Counted from the first letter of the stretch, positions 39,391 through 49,373 are shown. The stretch: 64,000 nucleotides of DNA from Enterococcus columbae DSM 7374 = ATCC 51263 (GCF_000406925.1 NZ_KE136347.1:867549-931548); one strand, 5' to 3'. The notes: generated from the letters alone by a model not told the origin. Numbers and translations: made by a program.

Positions 39391-40215
39391 CTATTTTTTC
39401 GCTTGGCTTTCAGCTAAAGCTGAATTTTTTTCAACGAACTCGCTGATTTTATTTTCGTCTTGTAATTTTTTAATTACTGCATTAATTTTAGCTTTTAATT
39501 CTTTACTATCTTTCTTCATCGCAATGGCATAAGATTCATCGTCACTTGATTTCAAAGGTGCACTAGCAATAGCTAAATCAGGATTTTGAGCAACATAAGC
39601 CTTAGCAACTGCACTTTCTAATACTAAAGCATCGATTGACCCTTGTTTCACTTCAACGATTAAATTCGGTACCTTAGCTAAAGCCACAAGTTGTGCCTTA
39701 GGTAATTGAGATGTAACCACTGATTCTTGAATAGAGCCTTTTTGTGCGCCGATTTTTTTATCTGCTAGACTTTCAAGATCTTTAAATTTATCAACATTTT
39801 CTTTTTTAACAACGACTAATTGCTCAGGCACGAAATAGTTATCAGAAAAATCAAAGCTCTTCTTACGTTCTTTGGTTGCTGAGATACCAGAAATCGCTAC
39901 ATCAGCCTTTCCTTGATCTAAAGCAGTTAAGACTGCATTAAATTCCATATCCATAAATTCTACCTTTACACCTAAATCCTTAGCAATTTCATTTGCTAAA
40001 TCGACATCAGCCCCAACAATTTTATCCTTACCATTGCTTACAGTATGGAATTCAAATGGTGCAAAGTCAGCAGAGGTCGCAACTTTAATCACTCCTGCAT
40101 CTTGAATACTCTTTAATTGGTTCGCATCCGCTTTTTTCGCAGCATCACCATTACCACAGGCAGCTAAGCTTAAAGTTAAAGCAGCTAAACCTAAAAATCC
40201 TAAAATCTTTTTCAT
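39391..40215 (-). CDS. Polar amino-acid ABC transporter, substrate-binding lipoprotein
   Basis: 274 residues with a lipoprotein signal (lipobox LAAC, Cys20) and a type 2 periplasmic-binding fold (VIKVATSADFAPFEF, GADVDLANEIAKDLG, VDVAISGISATKERKKSFDFS). Binds glutamine or another polar amino acid; specificity is not read from sequence. ATG 40215 is preferred over the upstream GTG because AAGGAG lies 8 bases away. Confidence 0.93.
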   Translation of the reverse strand: MKKILGFLGLAALTLSLAACGNGDAAKKADANQLKSIQDAGVIKVATSADFAPFEFHTVSNGKDKIVGADVDLANEIAKDLGVKVEFMDMEFNAVLTALDQGKADVAISGISATKERKKSFDFSDNYFVPEQLVVVKKENVDKFKDLESLADKKIGAQKGSIQESVVTSQLPKAQLVALAKVPNLIVEVKQGSIDALVLESAVAKAYVAQNPDLAIASAPLKSSDDESYAIAMKKDSKELKAKINAVIKKLQDENKISEFVEKNSALAESQAKK

Positions 40216-40369
40216 ATCAAACACTCCTTATTTTTATGCAACTTTTATTAATAATTTGATTATATATGCATATTAACACATCATTCGCAAAAAATAAATA
40301 AAAATATTCATTTTTTTGCAAAAAAATTTATTCCAAAATATGTAAACCTTTTCAGTATAAATATAAAAT

Positions 40370-40428
40370 GAGTATAAAAACCGGTCTAATCGCTTGAATT
40401 AAGCGCTAGAACCCTAGCTTTTATACTC
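40370..40428. terminator. Compound hairpin between accA and the amino-acid transporter operon
   Basis: GAGTATAAAA (40370-40379) pairs with TTTTATACTC (40419-40428) and encloses a second CGCTT/AAGCG hairpin. It probably ends the fab-acc operon on the minus strand. The long inner structure is more elaborate than a simple terminator. Confidence 0.6.
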
Positions 40429-40450
40429 AAAAAATTCATTCAAAAAAATT

Positions 40451-41236
40451 TTAAAATTTTCTAAAACGTGCATATCTATGCATTAATAATTCATCAATTT
40501 CTAGCTTGCATAGCTGTTTTAAGGTATAAACCAGCTCAACTTTGAGCCTTTGAATCAGTTCTTCAACATCTAATTGGTCATTTTGCATTTTCTCTTGAAT
40601 GACTTTATCAACTACACCTAATTGCTGCAATTCCTTAGCGGTAATTTTCATCAATTCAGCCGCTTCTTGCGCCCGACTTCCATCTTTCCATAAAATAGAA
40701 GCAAAACCTTCTGGCGAAAGTATTGCATAAATTGAATTTTCCAACATCCAGACCTGATCACCTAAGGCTAAGGCTAAGGCACCACCACTACCACCTTCAC
40801 CGATGATAATCGCGATAATTGGCACTTTTAAATCAGCCATTTCCAACAAATTACGGGCAATCGCTTCACCTTCACCACGTTCCTCGGCACCAATGCCACA
40901 ATAAGCACCAGCCGTATTAATAAAAGTAATCACCGGTCTTTGAAATTTTTCTGCCTGTTTCATTAAACGTAGGGCTTTACGATACCCTTCTGGATGCGCT
41001 TGACCAAAGTTTCGCTTTAAATTTTCCGGTAGATTTCGTCCCTTTTGAATACCGATGACCGTCACTGGCTTCTTATCTAATAAGGCTATCCCACCTACCA
41101 CCGCTTGGTCATCTGCAAATAGACGATCACCATGAAATTCTTCAAAACCTTCAAACAATTGTTCAAAAAAGTCTAGAGCCGTTAGTCGGTCTTGTCGTCT
41201 AGCTAGCTTCACTACTTCATGGGCAGCTTTACTCAT
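40451..41236 (-). CDS. accA: Acetyl-CoA carboxylase carboxyltransferase, alpha subunit
   Basis: With AccD transfers CO2 from biotin to acetyl-CoA. 261 residues, shorter than in proteobacteria but usual for this group ([47 protein letters not shown]). Overlaps the accD end. Last gene of the FabT-controlled operon. Confidence 0.96.
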   Translation of the reverse strand: MSKAAHEVVKLARRQDRLTALDFFEQLFEGFEEFHGDRLFADDQAVVGGIALLDKKPVTVIGIQKGRNLPENLKRNFGQAHPEGYRKALRLMKQAEKFQRPVITFINTAGAYCGIGAEERGEGEAIARNLLEMADLKVPIIAIIIGEGGSGGALALALGDQVWMLENSIYAILSPEGFASILWKDGSRAQEAAELMKITAKELQQLGVVDKVIQEKMQNDQLDVEELIQRLKVELVYTLKQLCKLEIDELLMHRYARFRKF

Positions 41237-42101
41237 GCGTCATCCATCCTTTCTGTGTATGTAATTTCAATAGATGACTAATTTTATCGCGTAAGTCGCA
41301 GCGATTCACAATTTGATCCACAAAGCCATGAGCTAATAAAAACTCAGCTTTTTGAAAATCATCTGGTAAAGCTTGCTTTAAAGTCTGCTCAATTACTCTG
41401 CGACCAGCAAAACCAATCAAAGCTTGGGGTTCAGCTAGGATAATATCCCCTTGCATAGCAAAGCTAGCCGTAACTCCCCCTGTGGTTGGATCAGTTAAAA
41501 CCGTTAAATAAAGCAATTGGGCATTACTATGACGTTTTACCGCTGCGGATATTTTAGCCATTTGCATTAATGAAAAGATTCCTTCTTGCATTCTAGCACC
41601 ACCAGAAGCGGTAAATAAGACAACGGGCAAACGCTGCTCAGTCGCTTTTTCAAATAAACGAGTTATTTTTTCACCCACAACTGTTCCCATGCTTCCCATA
41701 ATAAAGCTAGCATCCATAATACCAATGGCGACTGCTTGATTTTGAATCGTCGCTTTTCCTGTTAATACCGCTTCATGTAAGTGTGTTTTGGCTTGCATTT
41801 GCTTAATTTTTTCTTGGTAATTTGGAAAAGCCAGGGGATCCTTGGTTTCAAAATCATTGTCCCATTCATAAAAGGACTTTTCATCCACGATTAATGCCAA
41901 GCGCTCCCAAGCACTAATTCGAAAATTATAGCCACAATTAGGGCAGGTTTTCTCTTGACCAATTTCCTTGGTATAAATCATTTTTTTACAGCTCGGACAT
42001 TTGGCCCATAAATTATCTGGAACAGCTGGTTCATTTTGCGGAGCATCATTCCGATTGGGAGTAATTCGAATGTAATCTTTCTTTTTTTTAAATAAAGCCA
42101 C
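41229..42101 (-). CDS. accD: Acetyl-CoA carboxylase carboxyltransferase, beta subunit
   Basis: 290 residues with an N-terminal zinc finger (CPSC near 35 and CPNC near 54) and the crotonase-like core ([22 protein letters not shown]). The start is GTG 42101, after AAGGAG that overlaps the accC end. Confidence 0.96.
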   Translation of the reverse strand: MALFKKKKDYIRITPNRNDAPQNEPAVPDNLWAKCPSCKKMIYTKEIGQEKTCPNCGYNFRISAWERLALIVDEKSFYEWDNDFETKDPLAFPNYQEKIKQMQAKTHLHEAVLTGKATIQNQAVAIGIMDASFIMGSMGTVVGEKITRLFEKATEQRLPVVLFTASGGARMQEGIFSLMQMAKISAAVKRHSNAQLLYLTVLTDPTTGGVTASFAMQGDIILAEPQALIGFAGRRVIEQTLKQALPDDFQKAEFLLAHGFVDQIVNRCDLRDKISHLLKLHTQKGWMTHE

Positions 42102-42113
42102 TTAAATCACTCC

Positions 42114-43478
42114 TTATCCTTCAGGCTTCCAATTTGGTAAAAATTTTTCTTGTAAAAAGGCTGTATCATAATCACCAGCAATAACATAGGGATTACTAAT
42201 TAAATCCATTTGAAATTCAGCGTTGGTTATTACACCATCGGTAACTAACTCACTTAACGCACGTTGCATTTTCATCAAAGCTTCAAAACGATTTTCACCA
42301 TGAACGATTATTTTAGCAATCATTGAATCATAGTAAGGTGGAATTGTATAACCTGAATACATCGCACTATCAACACGTAGCCCCATGCCACCACTAGGCA
42401 ACAATAAATTGTTTATTTTACCAGGTGATGGTGCGAAATTAAATGCAGGATTTTCAGCATTGATTCTACATTCAATTGCATGACCTTTTAATTGAATATC
42501 TTCTTGTTTTAAAGTTAGTATTTCCCCAGCAGCGATTTCGATTTGCTTTTTAACTAAATCGACACCAGTTACCATTTCAGTAACGGGGTGCTCTACTTGA
42601 ATACGTGTATTCATTTCCATAAAATAAAATGAACCTTCTAAATCCATTAAAAATTCTATCGTACCCGCATTTTGATAATTCACTGCTTTGGCTGCACGTA
42701 CCGCAGTTTGCCCCAAAGCTTCACGTTTTTCTTTAGAAATCACTACTGAAGGTGATTCTTCTAAAACCTTTTGATTATTCCTTTGTAATGAACAATCTCG
42801 TTCACCAAAATGTAAGACATTCCCATATTGATCGCCTAGTATTTGCACTTCAATATGTCTGGCTGGATAAATGATTTTTTCCAAATACATTTCATCATTT
42901 CCAAAAGCAGCTTTTGCCTCTTGCTGTGCTGATTGAAAGGCTGGGGCAAGTTCCTCTTTAGTTAAAACCTTGCGAATTCCTTTACCACCGCCACCAGCAG
43001 CTGCCTTTAGCATAACAGGATAACCGATTTTATCTGCAATGGTTAAGGCTTCTTCAACAGTAGAGATAGCTCCGTCACTGCCAGGAATAACCGGTACTTT
43101 TGCCTTTTGCATTAATTGTCGTGCATGAATTTTGTTGCCCATTGCATCAATAGTCGCACTTTTAGGACCGATGAATTTAATGTTGCATGCTTCACACATT
43201 TCTGCAAATTGGCTGTTCTCAGAAAGAAATCCGAACCCCGGATGAATCGCTTCAGCCTTTGTTAAAATTGCCGCACTTAAAATCTGTTGAGCGTTTAAAT
43301 AGGAATCACTGGCTTTCGCTGGTCCGATACAAACTGCTTCATCGGCTAATTCTGCATGCATGGCTTCTTTATCTGCTTGTGAGTAAACTGCAACGGTCCG
43401 AATACCCAATTCTCTACAAGCCCGGATAATTCTTACGGCAATTTCTCCTCGATTAGCAATTAAAATTTTTGAAAACAT
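42114..43478 (-). CDS. accC: Acetyl-CoA carboxylase, biotin carboxylase subunit
   Basis: 454 residues; ATP-grasp enzyme that carboxylates the biotin on AccB. KAAAGGGGKGIR, the FxxERDCSLQRNNQK region and MEMNTRIQVEHPVTE are all present. It sits between fabZ and accD. Confidence 0.98.
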   Translation of the reverse strand: MFSKILIANRGEIAVRIIRACRELGIRTVAVYSQADKEAMHAELADEAVCIGPAKASDSYLNAQQILSAAILTKAEAIHPGFGFLSENSQFAEMCEACNIKFIGPKSATIDAMGNKIHARQLMQKAKVPVIPGSDGAISTVEEALTIADKIGYPVMLKAAAGGGGKGIRKVLTKEELAPAFQSAQQEAKAAFGNDEMYLEKIIYPARHIEVQILGDQYGNVLHFGERDCSLQRNNQKVLEESPSVVISKEKREALGQTAVRAAKAVNYQNAGTIEFLMDLEGSFYFMEMNTRIQVEHPVTEMVTGVDLVKKQIEIAAGEILTLKQEDIQLKGHAIECRINAENPAFNFAPSPGKINNLLLPSGGMGLRVDSAMYSGYTIPPYYDSMIAKIIVHGENRFEALMKMQRALSELVTDGVITNAEFQMDLISNPYVIAGDYDTAFLQEKFLPNWKPEG

Positions 43479-43484
43479 TCACAT

Positions 43485-43913
43485 CTATCCAATCATAAAA
43501 GTTAGTTCTGCTTCTGCCACTTTTTTGCCGTCTACTCTAGCAACGCCTTTACCCATACCGGCATTCGCACGAACCTTTAAAATTTCTACTTCAAGCATTA
43601 AAGTATCACCAGGTGTGACTTTTTGACGGAATTTTGCTTTATCAATTCCACCAAAATAAGCCGTTTTTCCTTTAAAATCAGGTAAGGAAAGTAAAGCCAC
43701 TGCCCCTGCTTGTGCCATCGCTTCAACAATTAATACACCCGGCATCACTGGTTCATGAGGAAAATGACCTTGAAAGAATGGTTCGTTAATTGTTACATTT
43801 TTTTTGGCCACAACCTTTTGACCTGCTTCAAGTTCTTCGATTCGATCAATTAACAACATCGGATAACGATGAGGAATAATTTCTTTAATCTGTTGTATAT
43901 TCATTAATGACAT
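43485..43913 (-). CDS. fabZ: 3-hydroxyacyl-ACP dehydratase FabZ
   Basis: 142-residue hotdog dehydratase with the catalytic His in [13 protein letters not shown] and Glu in VEAMAQAG. Removes water in the elongation cycle. Some enterococcal FabZ paralogues (FabN) also isomerise, but the operon copy is the plain dehydratase by family. ATG 43913 follows GAAGG. Confidence 0.95.
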   Translation of the reverse strand: MSLMNIQQIKEIIPHRYPMLLIDRIEELEAGQKVVAKKNVTINEPFFQGHFPHEPVMPGVLIVEAMAQAGAVALLSLPDFKGKTAYFGGIDKAKFRQKVTPGDTLMLEVEILKVRANAGMGKGVARVDGKKVAEAELTFMIG

Positions 43914-43916
43914 ACT

Positions 43917-44405
43917 CTAGCCTTCTTTCACTTTGAATAATGGCTGATTATATTCAACCATCTGCTCATTTTCAACTAAAATTTCAACAATTTCACCACT
44001 AACATCACTAGTGATTTCATTCATTACTTTCATCGCTTCAATAATACAAACCACTTCGCCTTTTTGCACCCGATCTCCCACTTGCTTAAACTCAGGCTTA
44101 TCCGGTGCGGGTTTTAAATAAGCTACCCCAACTAAAGGTGAAACAATTGGCGTACCACTTACTTCTTTGGCTACTTCATCTTTTTTCTTTTCGACAACAG
44201 CCTGTGCACTCGTTGACACTTCTTGCATTTCAGCTACAGGCATCGCTTCATTGTAACTTAGACCCGTTGGCAAAATAGACTGTTGTCCACGGTTTTGTTT
44301 ATTTTTACTTAAATACAATTCAAAAGAACCTTGTTTTAAATCAAATTCTGTTAGAGCTGATTGTTCAAACATTTGAAAAAGTTCTTTTACTTCATTTAGT
44401 TGCAT
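43917..44405 (-). CDS. accB: Biotin carboxyl carrier protein of acetyl-CoA carboxylase
   Basis: 162 residues with an Ala/Pro/Lys-rich linker (about 50-85) and a C-terminal biotinyl domain with the biotin Lys in IEAMKVMNE. Lies between fabF and fabZ. ATG 44405 follows GGAGG. Confidence 0.96.
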   Translation of the reverse strand: MQLNEVKELFQMFEQSALTEFDLKQGSFELYLSKNKQNRGQQSILPTGLSYNEAMPVAEMQEVSTSAQAVVEKKKDEVAKEVSGTPIVSPLVGVAYLKPAPDKPEFKQVGDRVQKGEVVCIIEAMKVMNEITSDVSGEIVEILVENEQMVEYNQPLFKVKEG

Positions 44406-44411
44406 GTCTGT

Positions 44412-45647
44412 TTACGCCTCCCAACGCTTCATCAATAAGACTGCGTTATGGCCACCAAAGCCTAACGAATTACTCATTGCATAGGTTAATGGGGCTTCAA
44501 TTGCTTGGTTTTTTACCACATTTAATTCAATCGCTGGATCTTGTTGCGTGACATTAATGGTCGGTGGAACAAATTGATGTTGTAAAGCAAGTAAAGTCGC
44601 TACTGCTTCAACCCCACCGGCAGCACCTAATAAATGACCAGTCATTGATTTTGTACTACTTACATAGGTTTGCATATAACTTTCACCCAAACCATATTGA
44701 ATAGCAGTAGCTTCTGCCACATCATTAGCAGGAGTGCTTGTTCCATGCGCATTGATATAATCAACTTGGCTACCAGTAATATTCGCTTCTTGCATCGCTA
44801 ATTGCATCGCCTTACCTGCACCGGAACCATCTGGATTTGGCGCAGTCATATGGTAAGCATCACAATTAGCCCCATAACCAACTACTTCAGCTAAAATATT
44901 GGCACCACGCGCTTGTGCATGGTCAAGTGATTCTAATAATAATACACCAGCACCTTCACCCATTACAAAACCACTACGATTAATATCAAAAGGAGTAGAA
45001 GCTTTATTAGGATCACTTTCTGTTGTTAGAGCAGTTAAGGTAGCAAAACCAGCAATCCCAATTTCACAAATGGTTGATTCTGAACCACCGGCTAACATAA
45101 CATCAGCATAACCATGTTTAATGTTTCTAAATGCTTCACCAATTGAGTGCGTACCAGATGCACAAGCCGTAACCGTCGTTGTACAAATACCTTTTGCACC
45201 AACACGTAAGGCAATATTTCCAGCAACCATATTGGTAATTGACATCGGTACAAACATAGGAGAGACACGTTTTGGTCCTTTTTGATTCATGCGTAACACT
45301 TGCTCTTCAATTGTAGGTAAACCACCAATTCCTGAGCCAACCATTACACCAAAGCGATCAGCATCAACTTTATCCAAAGCAAGTCCAGCCATTTCAATAG
45401 CATCTAAAGCAGCATGAACCCCGTAAATTGAAAATAAATCCATTCGTTTGGTGTCTTTTTTTATAAAATATTTATCTAATGGAAAATCCTTCACTTCAGC
45501 AGCTACGGAAATACCTGTTTCTGTAGCATCAAATTTAGTAATTGGCCCAATTCCATTTTGACCTTCTTTTAGACTAGTTAAAAAGCTTTCTGCATCATTA
45601 CCAATGGGCGAAACAATTCCAAAGCCGGTAACTACTACTCGATTCAT
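44412..45647 (-). CDS. fabF: 3-oxoacyl-ACP synthase II FabF
   Basis: 411-residue condensing enzyme with nucleophile Cys in TVTACASGTHS near 163 and His in INAHGTSTPAND and STKSMTGHLLGAAG. Elongates acyl-ACP with malonyl-ACP. ATG 45647 follows AGGAGG. Confidence 0.97.
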   Translation of the reverse strand: MNRVVVTGFGIVSPIGNDAESFLTSLKEGQNGIGPITKFDATETGISVAAEVKDFPLDKYFIKKDTKRMDLFSIYGVHAALDAIEMAGLALDKVDADRFGVMVGSGIGGLPTIEEQVLRMNQKGPKRVSPMFVPMSITNMVAGNIALRVGAKGICTTTVTACASGTHSIGEAFRNIKHGYADVMLAGGSESTICEIGIAGFATLTALTTESDPNKASTPFDINRSGFVMGEGAGVLLLESLDHAQARGANILAEVVGYGANCDAYHMTAPNPDGSGAGKAMQLAMQEANITGSQVDYINAHGTSTPANDVAEATAIQYGLGESYMQTYVSSTKSMTGHLLGAAGGVEAVATLLALQHQFVPPTINVTQQDPAIELNVVKNQAIEAPLTYAMSNSLGFGGHNAVLLMKRWEA

Positions 45648-45665
45648 TTGATTTCCTCCTAATTA

Positions 45666-46403
45666 TTATCCATGCATTACTAAGCCACCATCAACATTGA
45701 TGACTTGACCAGTAATATAATCATTTTCAGCCAAAAAGATAGCAGCTTGAGCTACTTCTTCAGCCTTGCCAAATCGTTGTAACGGAATTGATTTAGTCAC
45801 TTCTTCTTTTAATTTATCAGCTAATACTTCAGTCATATCTGTTTGAATAAAACCAGGAGCTATTGCATTACAGGTAATTCCTCTTTGCGCTACCTCACGA
45901 GCAACTGATTTAGTAAAACCTACCAAGCCAGCCTTACTTGCTGCATAGTTGGCTTGACCGGCATTACCCATCAATCCAGAAACACTAGAAATATTGATAA
46001 TCTTTCCTGCTCTGGCTTTTAGCATTGGTTTTAAAACTTGCTGGGTCATATTAAAAGCGCCGGTTAGATTAATTTTTAATACTTCTTCAAAGTCTTGTGC
46101 AGACATCCGTAATAGTAATTTATCATTTGTAATCCCAGCATTATTGATTAAAATGCTGATTGCGCCAAGCTGTGTTTGCGCTTGTTTTAACATCTCACCA
46201 GCTTGATTAAAATCAGCAATATCACCACTAATGCCAATACACTGCACACCATAACTTTTAATTTCATCAATCAAAGTATCGCTAACTGGTTTACGACCAT
46301 TCAAAACAATATTGGCTCCTTTTTTAGCAAAAGCTTTCGCCATCGCTAAGCCAATACCACGAGTACTTCCTGTAATAAAGACATTTTGTCCATTAATTTC
46401 CAT
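45666..46403 (-). CDS. fabG: 3-oxoacyl-ACP reductase FabG
   Basis: 245-residue short-chain reductase: TGSTRGIGLAMA cofactor motif, NNAGIT, SSVSG and YAASKAG active site. NADPH-dependent reduction in the elongation cycle. It is preceded by fabD and followed by fabF. Confidence 0.97.
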   Translation of the reverse strand: MEINGQNVFITGSTRGIGLAMAKAFAKKGANIVLNGRKPVSDTLIDEIKSYGVQCIGISGDIADFNQAGEMLKQAQTQLGAISILINNAGITNDKLLLRMSAQDFEEVLKINLTGAFNMTQQVLKPMLKARAGKIINISSVSGLMGNAGQANYAASKAGLVGFTKSVAREVAQRGITCNAIAPGFIQTDMTEVLADKLKEEVTKSIPLQRFGKAEEVAQAAIFLAENDYITGQVINVDGGLVMHG

Positions 46404-46412
46404 TATATCCTC

Positions 46413-47333
46413 CTAAAAGCTGGCTAATGTTTCACTCAAAGTGCGGCTATCTTCTACCCGCAAAATAGCAAGCTGTTTATCAATCTTCTTCACAAAACCA
46501 CTCAATACCTTACCAGGTCCGACTTCAACAACTCGCTGAATTCCCAATTCCTTCAAAGTAGCGATACTATCATAAAAACGAACAGGTGACATTACTTGTT
46601 TTTCTAGTAAAGTAGCAATCTCTTCTTGTAGCATCACTTTGGCTGTTGTATTGCTTATCACAGGTATTTTAGGCTGATTAAAAGTTACTTGTTCAAAAAG
46701 CTGCTTTAATCCTTGTGAAGCTGAAGCCAATAGAGCAGTATGGAAAGGGCCACTTACATTCAATGGAATCATCCGTTTGACATTATTGGCTGTCAAATAT
46801 TCTACCGCTAAATCAACAGCCTGACTTTCTCCACCAATAACAATTTGTTGTGGAGTATTGTAATTTGCTGGTGCAACAATTCCTTGGCTGCTTGCTTTTT
46901 GACAACATTCTTCAATCAACTCGATTGGTGTATTCATCACCGCGACCATTTTCCCCGTTCCAGCAGGAGCAGCTTGGGTCATCAGTTGCCCACGTTGATT
47001 GACAATTTTCAAAGCTGTTTCAAAATCTAACACCTCAGCAGCCACCAAAGCTGAATATTCACCTAAGCTAAGTCCCATAACAGCATCTGGTAAAATTCCT
47101 TTTTCTTGTAAAATACGATAAAAAGCAACACTTGTTGTCAAGATTGCTGGTTGTGTATAAACAGTAAGGTTTAATTGATCATTTTCTTCAAAGCATAACT
47201 TAGTCATATCATAGCCTAAAATTTCACTAGCTTGTGCAAATGTTTCTCGAACAATTTCATATTGATCGTATAGTTCTTTTCCCATACCAATATATTGGGC
47301 ACCTTGACCACTAAATAAAAATGCTGTTTTCAT
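46413..47333 (-). CDS. fabD: Malonyl-CoA:ACP transacylase FabD
   Basis: 306 residues with FSGQGAQYIGMG, the nucleophile Ser in GLSLGEYSAL and NVSGPFHT. Loads malonyl onto ACP. ATG 47333 follows GAGGAG. The 140-base spacer upstream, not fabK, separates it from acpP. Confidence 0.96.
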   Translation of the reverse strand: MKTAFLFSGQGAQYIGMGKELYDQYEIVRETFAQASEILGYDMTKLCFEENDQLNLTVYTQPAILTTSVAFYRILQEKGILPDAVMGLSLGEYSALVAAEVLDFETALKIVNQRGQLMTQAAPAGTGKMVAVMNTPIELIEECCQKASSQGIVAPANYNTPQQIVIGGESQAVDLAVEYLTANNVKRMIPLNVSGPFHTALLASASQGLKQLFEQVTFNQPKIPVISNTTAKVMLQEEIATLLEKQVMSPVRFYDSIATLKELGIQRVVEVGPGKVLSGFVKKIDKQLAILRVEDSRTLSETLASF

Positions 47334-47370
47334 CTTTTTCTCCTCTACTTACTTCAACTTCATAATCTAA

Positions 47371-47462
47371 AATAAAAAGACAAGGTAAACTCACCTATAA
47401 GCTCCTTTACACATGTTGCATATGTTTTTTACTTATTTTATAGTGAGCTTATCCCTTGTCTT
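47371..47462 (-). terminator. Structured terminator-like spacer between acpP and fabD
   Basis: AAGACAAGG (47377-47385) pairs with CCTTGTCTT (47454-47462). Inside, CTCAC/GTGAG (47390-47394, 47443-47447) competes with ATAAGCTC/GAGCTTAT (47397-47404, 47445-47452). On the minus strand TTTTTATTTT follows the last arm, so it can stop transcription after acpP. Confidence 0.75.
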
Positions 47463-47475
47463 ATACTCGCCTTAA

Positions 47476-47712
47476 TTAAGCTTGGCTTTTAGCAACAAAG
47501 TCTACTAAATCACCAACTGTTTTAATGCCTTCTTCTGTTTCGATTTTTACATCAAAAGCATCTTCAATTTCATTAATTACTTGGAATAAATCTAAGCTAT
47601 CAGCTTCTAAATCTTCTTGTAAATTTGTTGTTAAAGTTACTTTTTCTTCTTCTACATCTAATTCTTCCACAATAATTTCTTGAATTTTACTTAAAATTTC
47701 TTCTTTAGTCAT
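47476..47712 (-). CDS. acpP: Acyl carrier protein
   Basis: 78 acidic residues with the phosphopantetheine Ser in EADSLDLFQ. Carries growing acyl chains. The longer frame begins at a TTG inside the ribosome site; ATG 47712 ([10 protein letters not shown]) after GGAGG is correct. Transcribed after fabH and followed by the structured spacer. Confidence 0.96.
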   Translation of the reverse strand: MTKEEILSKIQEIIVEELDVEEEKVTLTTNLQEDLEADSLDLFQVINEIEDAFDVKIETEEGIKTVGDLVDFVAKSQA

Positions 47713-47769
47713 GTTTATTTCCTCCAAAATACATACAAATATTTAAATTTTCATTTATATCTAAACAGG

Positions 47770-48744
47770 TTATAGTGTTAAAAGTAGATGGCCGTAAGCC
47801 AGCCCCCCACCAAAACCTGAAAGAACCACTTTTTGTTTGCCCTCTAACGACAATGTCTGATCAGCAACCTTTTCTGACAATAACAACGGAATTGAAGCTG
47901 CTGAAGTATTACCGTAACGATCCATATTTTGCAAAAAGCGCTCGCGATCTACATGCAACTTTTTAGACATTTTGTCTAAAATACGCGCATTTGCTTGGTG
48001 TAATAGAAAATAATCGATATCTTCTAAATCATTACCAACAAATTCACTCAATGATTTGGCTACATCTCTCGTAGCAAAATCAAAAATATCCCGACCATTC
48101 ATACGTAAACAACGCTGTGAATCATCTTTTGATAGAATAAATGGTGAATTTTGAAGATTGCCACCTGAAGTTAAGGAATTTGATCTTGTGCCATCAGCTA
48201 GGAGTTGATCACGAATAATCCCATATGTGCTCTGATTGGTTAACAAGACACCTGCTGCTGCATCGCCAAACAATACGCAAGTGCTACGATCTTGCCAATC
48301 GATCACTCGACTCAAAACTTCGCCACCTATTACCATTCCATACGATTGATTTGTTTTAGCTTTCAACAACTTGTCAGCAGTTGATAAAGCGTAGACAAAA
48401 CCAGCACAGGCCGCACTTAAATCAAAAGCAAAAGCATTAACTGCCCCAATTGCTCCCTGCACTTGACAGGCAACAGATGGACTCTGATAATCAGGTGTCA
48501 TTGTAGCCACGATAACAAAATCCAGTTGCTCTGCAGACACTTGACTTTTAGCTAATAAATCTTGCGCAACTTTTATACATAAATCAGACGTATTCTCAGT
48601 TTGGGCAATCCGGCGTTGTTTGATACCGGTCCGACTAAAAATCCATTCATCACTTGTATCGACAACTTTTGCTAAGTCATCATTCGTTACGATCTTTTCA
48701 GGTACTGCATGGGCTACTTGCATAATCCGATTATAATTTGTCAT
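47770..48744 (-). CDS. fabH: 3-oxoacyl-ACP synthase III FabH
   Basis: 324 residues; condenses acetyl-CoA with malonyl-ACP to start chains. Cys in DLSAACAGF near 110, His in LLHQANARI and Asn in YGNTSAAS form the catalytic triad. A GTG at 48759 overlaps the fabT end; ATG 48744 gives MTNYNRIMQVAHAVPE. Start choice moderately sure. Confidence 0.95.
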   Translation of the reverse strand: MTNYNRIMQVAHAVPEKIVTNDDLAKVVDTSDEWIFSRTGIKQRRIAQTENTSDLCIKVAQDLLAKSQVSAEQLDFVIVATMTPDYQSPSVACQVQGAIGAVNAFAFDLSAACAGFVYALSTADKLLKAKTNQSYGMVIGGEVLSRVIDWQDRSTCVLFGDAAAGVLLTNQSTYGIIRDQLLADGTRSNSLTSGGNLQNSPFILSKDDSQRCLRMNGRDIFDFATRDVAKSLSEFVGNDLEDIDYFLLHQANARILDKMSKKLHVDRERFLQNMDRYGNTSAASIPLLLSEKVADQTLSLEGKQKVVLSGFGGGLAYGHLLLTL

Positions 48745-48755
48745 AATGCCAACTC

Positions 48756-49205
48756 TCACTTATATTCTTGTAAAAAGGCATGTAAGTTACCTAGTGCACG
48801 TAATAATGCGTCGGCTTCAGCTTGATCCATTCCACCTAGCACGGCTTTAATCATTTCGCGATGAAAATGCTGATGCACTCGATAAATCAATCGTCCTTTT
48901 TTCGTCAAACCCAATTTAACTACCCGTCTGTCATCTTCGCTGCGGATTCTTTCAACATATCCTTTTTTAACCAATTTATTGATAGCAATTGTCAGCGTAC
49001 CTACTGTAATAGCTAGCTCTTTAGCCACCTCAGAAGTCGTCTTCTTTTTATACATACTAATTGCTTCAATCGTGTGCATTTCAGTAATTGATAAATCCTT
49101 AAATTGCGATTTTTTCAATTCAGATTCTTCAATGACCAAAATATCATTAAATACATCGACTAATAATTGATTAATTTGTTCAAAATTTGTTTCCATATTT
49201 CCCAC
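48756..49205 (-). CDS. fabT: MarR-family fatty-acid repressor FabT
   Basis: 149-residue MarR winged helix (SEVAKELAITVGTLTIAINKLVKKGYVERIRSEDDRR). FabT with acyl-ACP represses the fab operon. It is the first gene of the operon, overlapping fabH by a few bases, and two FabT-type palindromes lie in its own promoter. Confidence 0.93.
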   Translation of the reverse strand: MGNMETNFEQINQLLVDVFNDILVIEESELKKSQFKDLSITEMHTIEAISMYKKKTTSEVAKELAITVGTLTIAINKLVKKGYVERIRSEDDRRVVKLGLTKKGRLIYRVHQHFHREMIKAVLGGMDQAEADALLRALGNLHAFLQEYK

Positions 49206-49215
49206 ACCTAGATAG

Positions 49216-49244
49216 TTTGATAGTCAAAAGATTTGATAATCAAA
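49216..49244. promoter_or_regulatory. Tandem FabT operator palindromes
   Basis: TTTGATAGTCAAA (49216-49228) and TTTGATAATCAAA (49232-49244), 16 bases centre to centre. Both match the TTTGATTATCAAA-type FabT site of streptococci. They lie just downstream of the -10 box, where binding would block initiation. Confidence 0.85.
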
Positions 49245-49272
49245 CTATATCTAAACTCCCTTCATTTTGCAA
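49244..49272 (-). promoter_or_regulatory. sigma-A promoter of the fab-acc operon
   Basis: Minus strand TTGCAA (49267-49272), 17 bases, TATAGT (49244-49249). The downstream FabT boxes begin at its -10 edge. Confidence 0.75.
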
Positions 49273-49327
49273 GCAATTTTTTATTTTTCTTTATATTTTT
49301 TTAATAAATTTTCTTTTTATATAACAA

Positions 49328-49373
49328 GAAAGCACGATCAACCAAATTTAAATATTGGTAAAATCGTGCTTTT
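49328..49373 (-). terminator. Terminator of the DUF1797 gene
   Basis: AAAGCACGAT (49329-49338) pairs with ATCGTGCTTT (49363-49372) with an inner ACCAA/TTGGT helix. U tract on the minus strand is short (CTTTCTTGTT), so termination may be partial. Confidence 0.6.
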
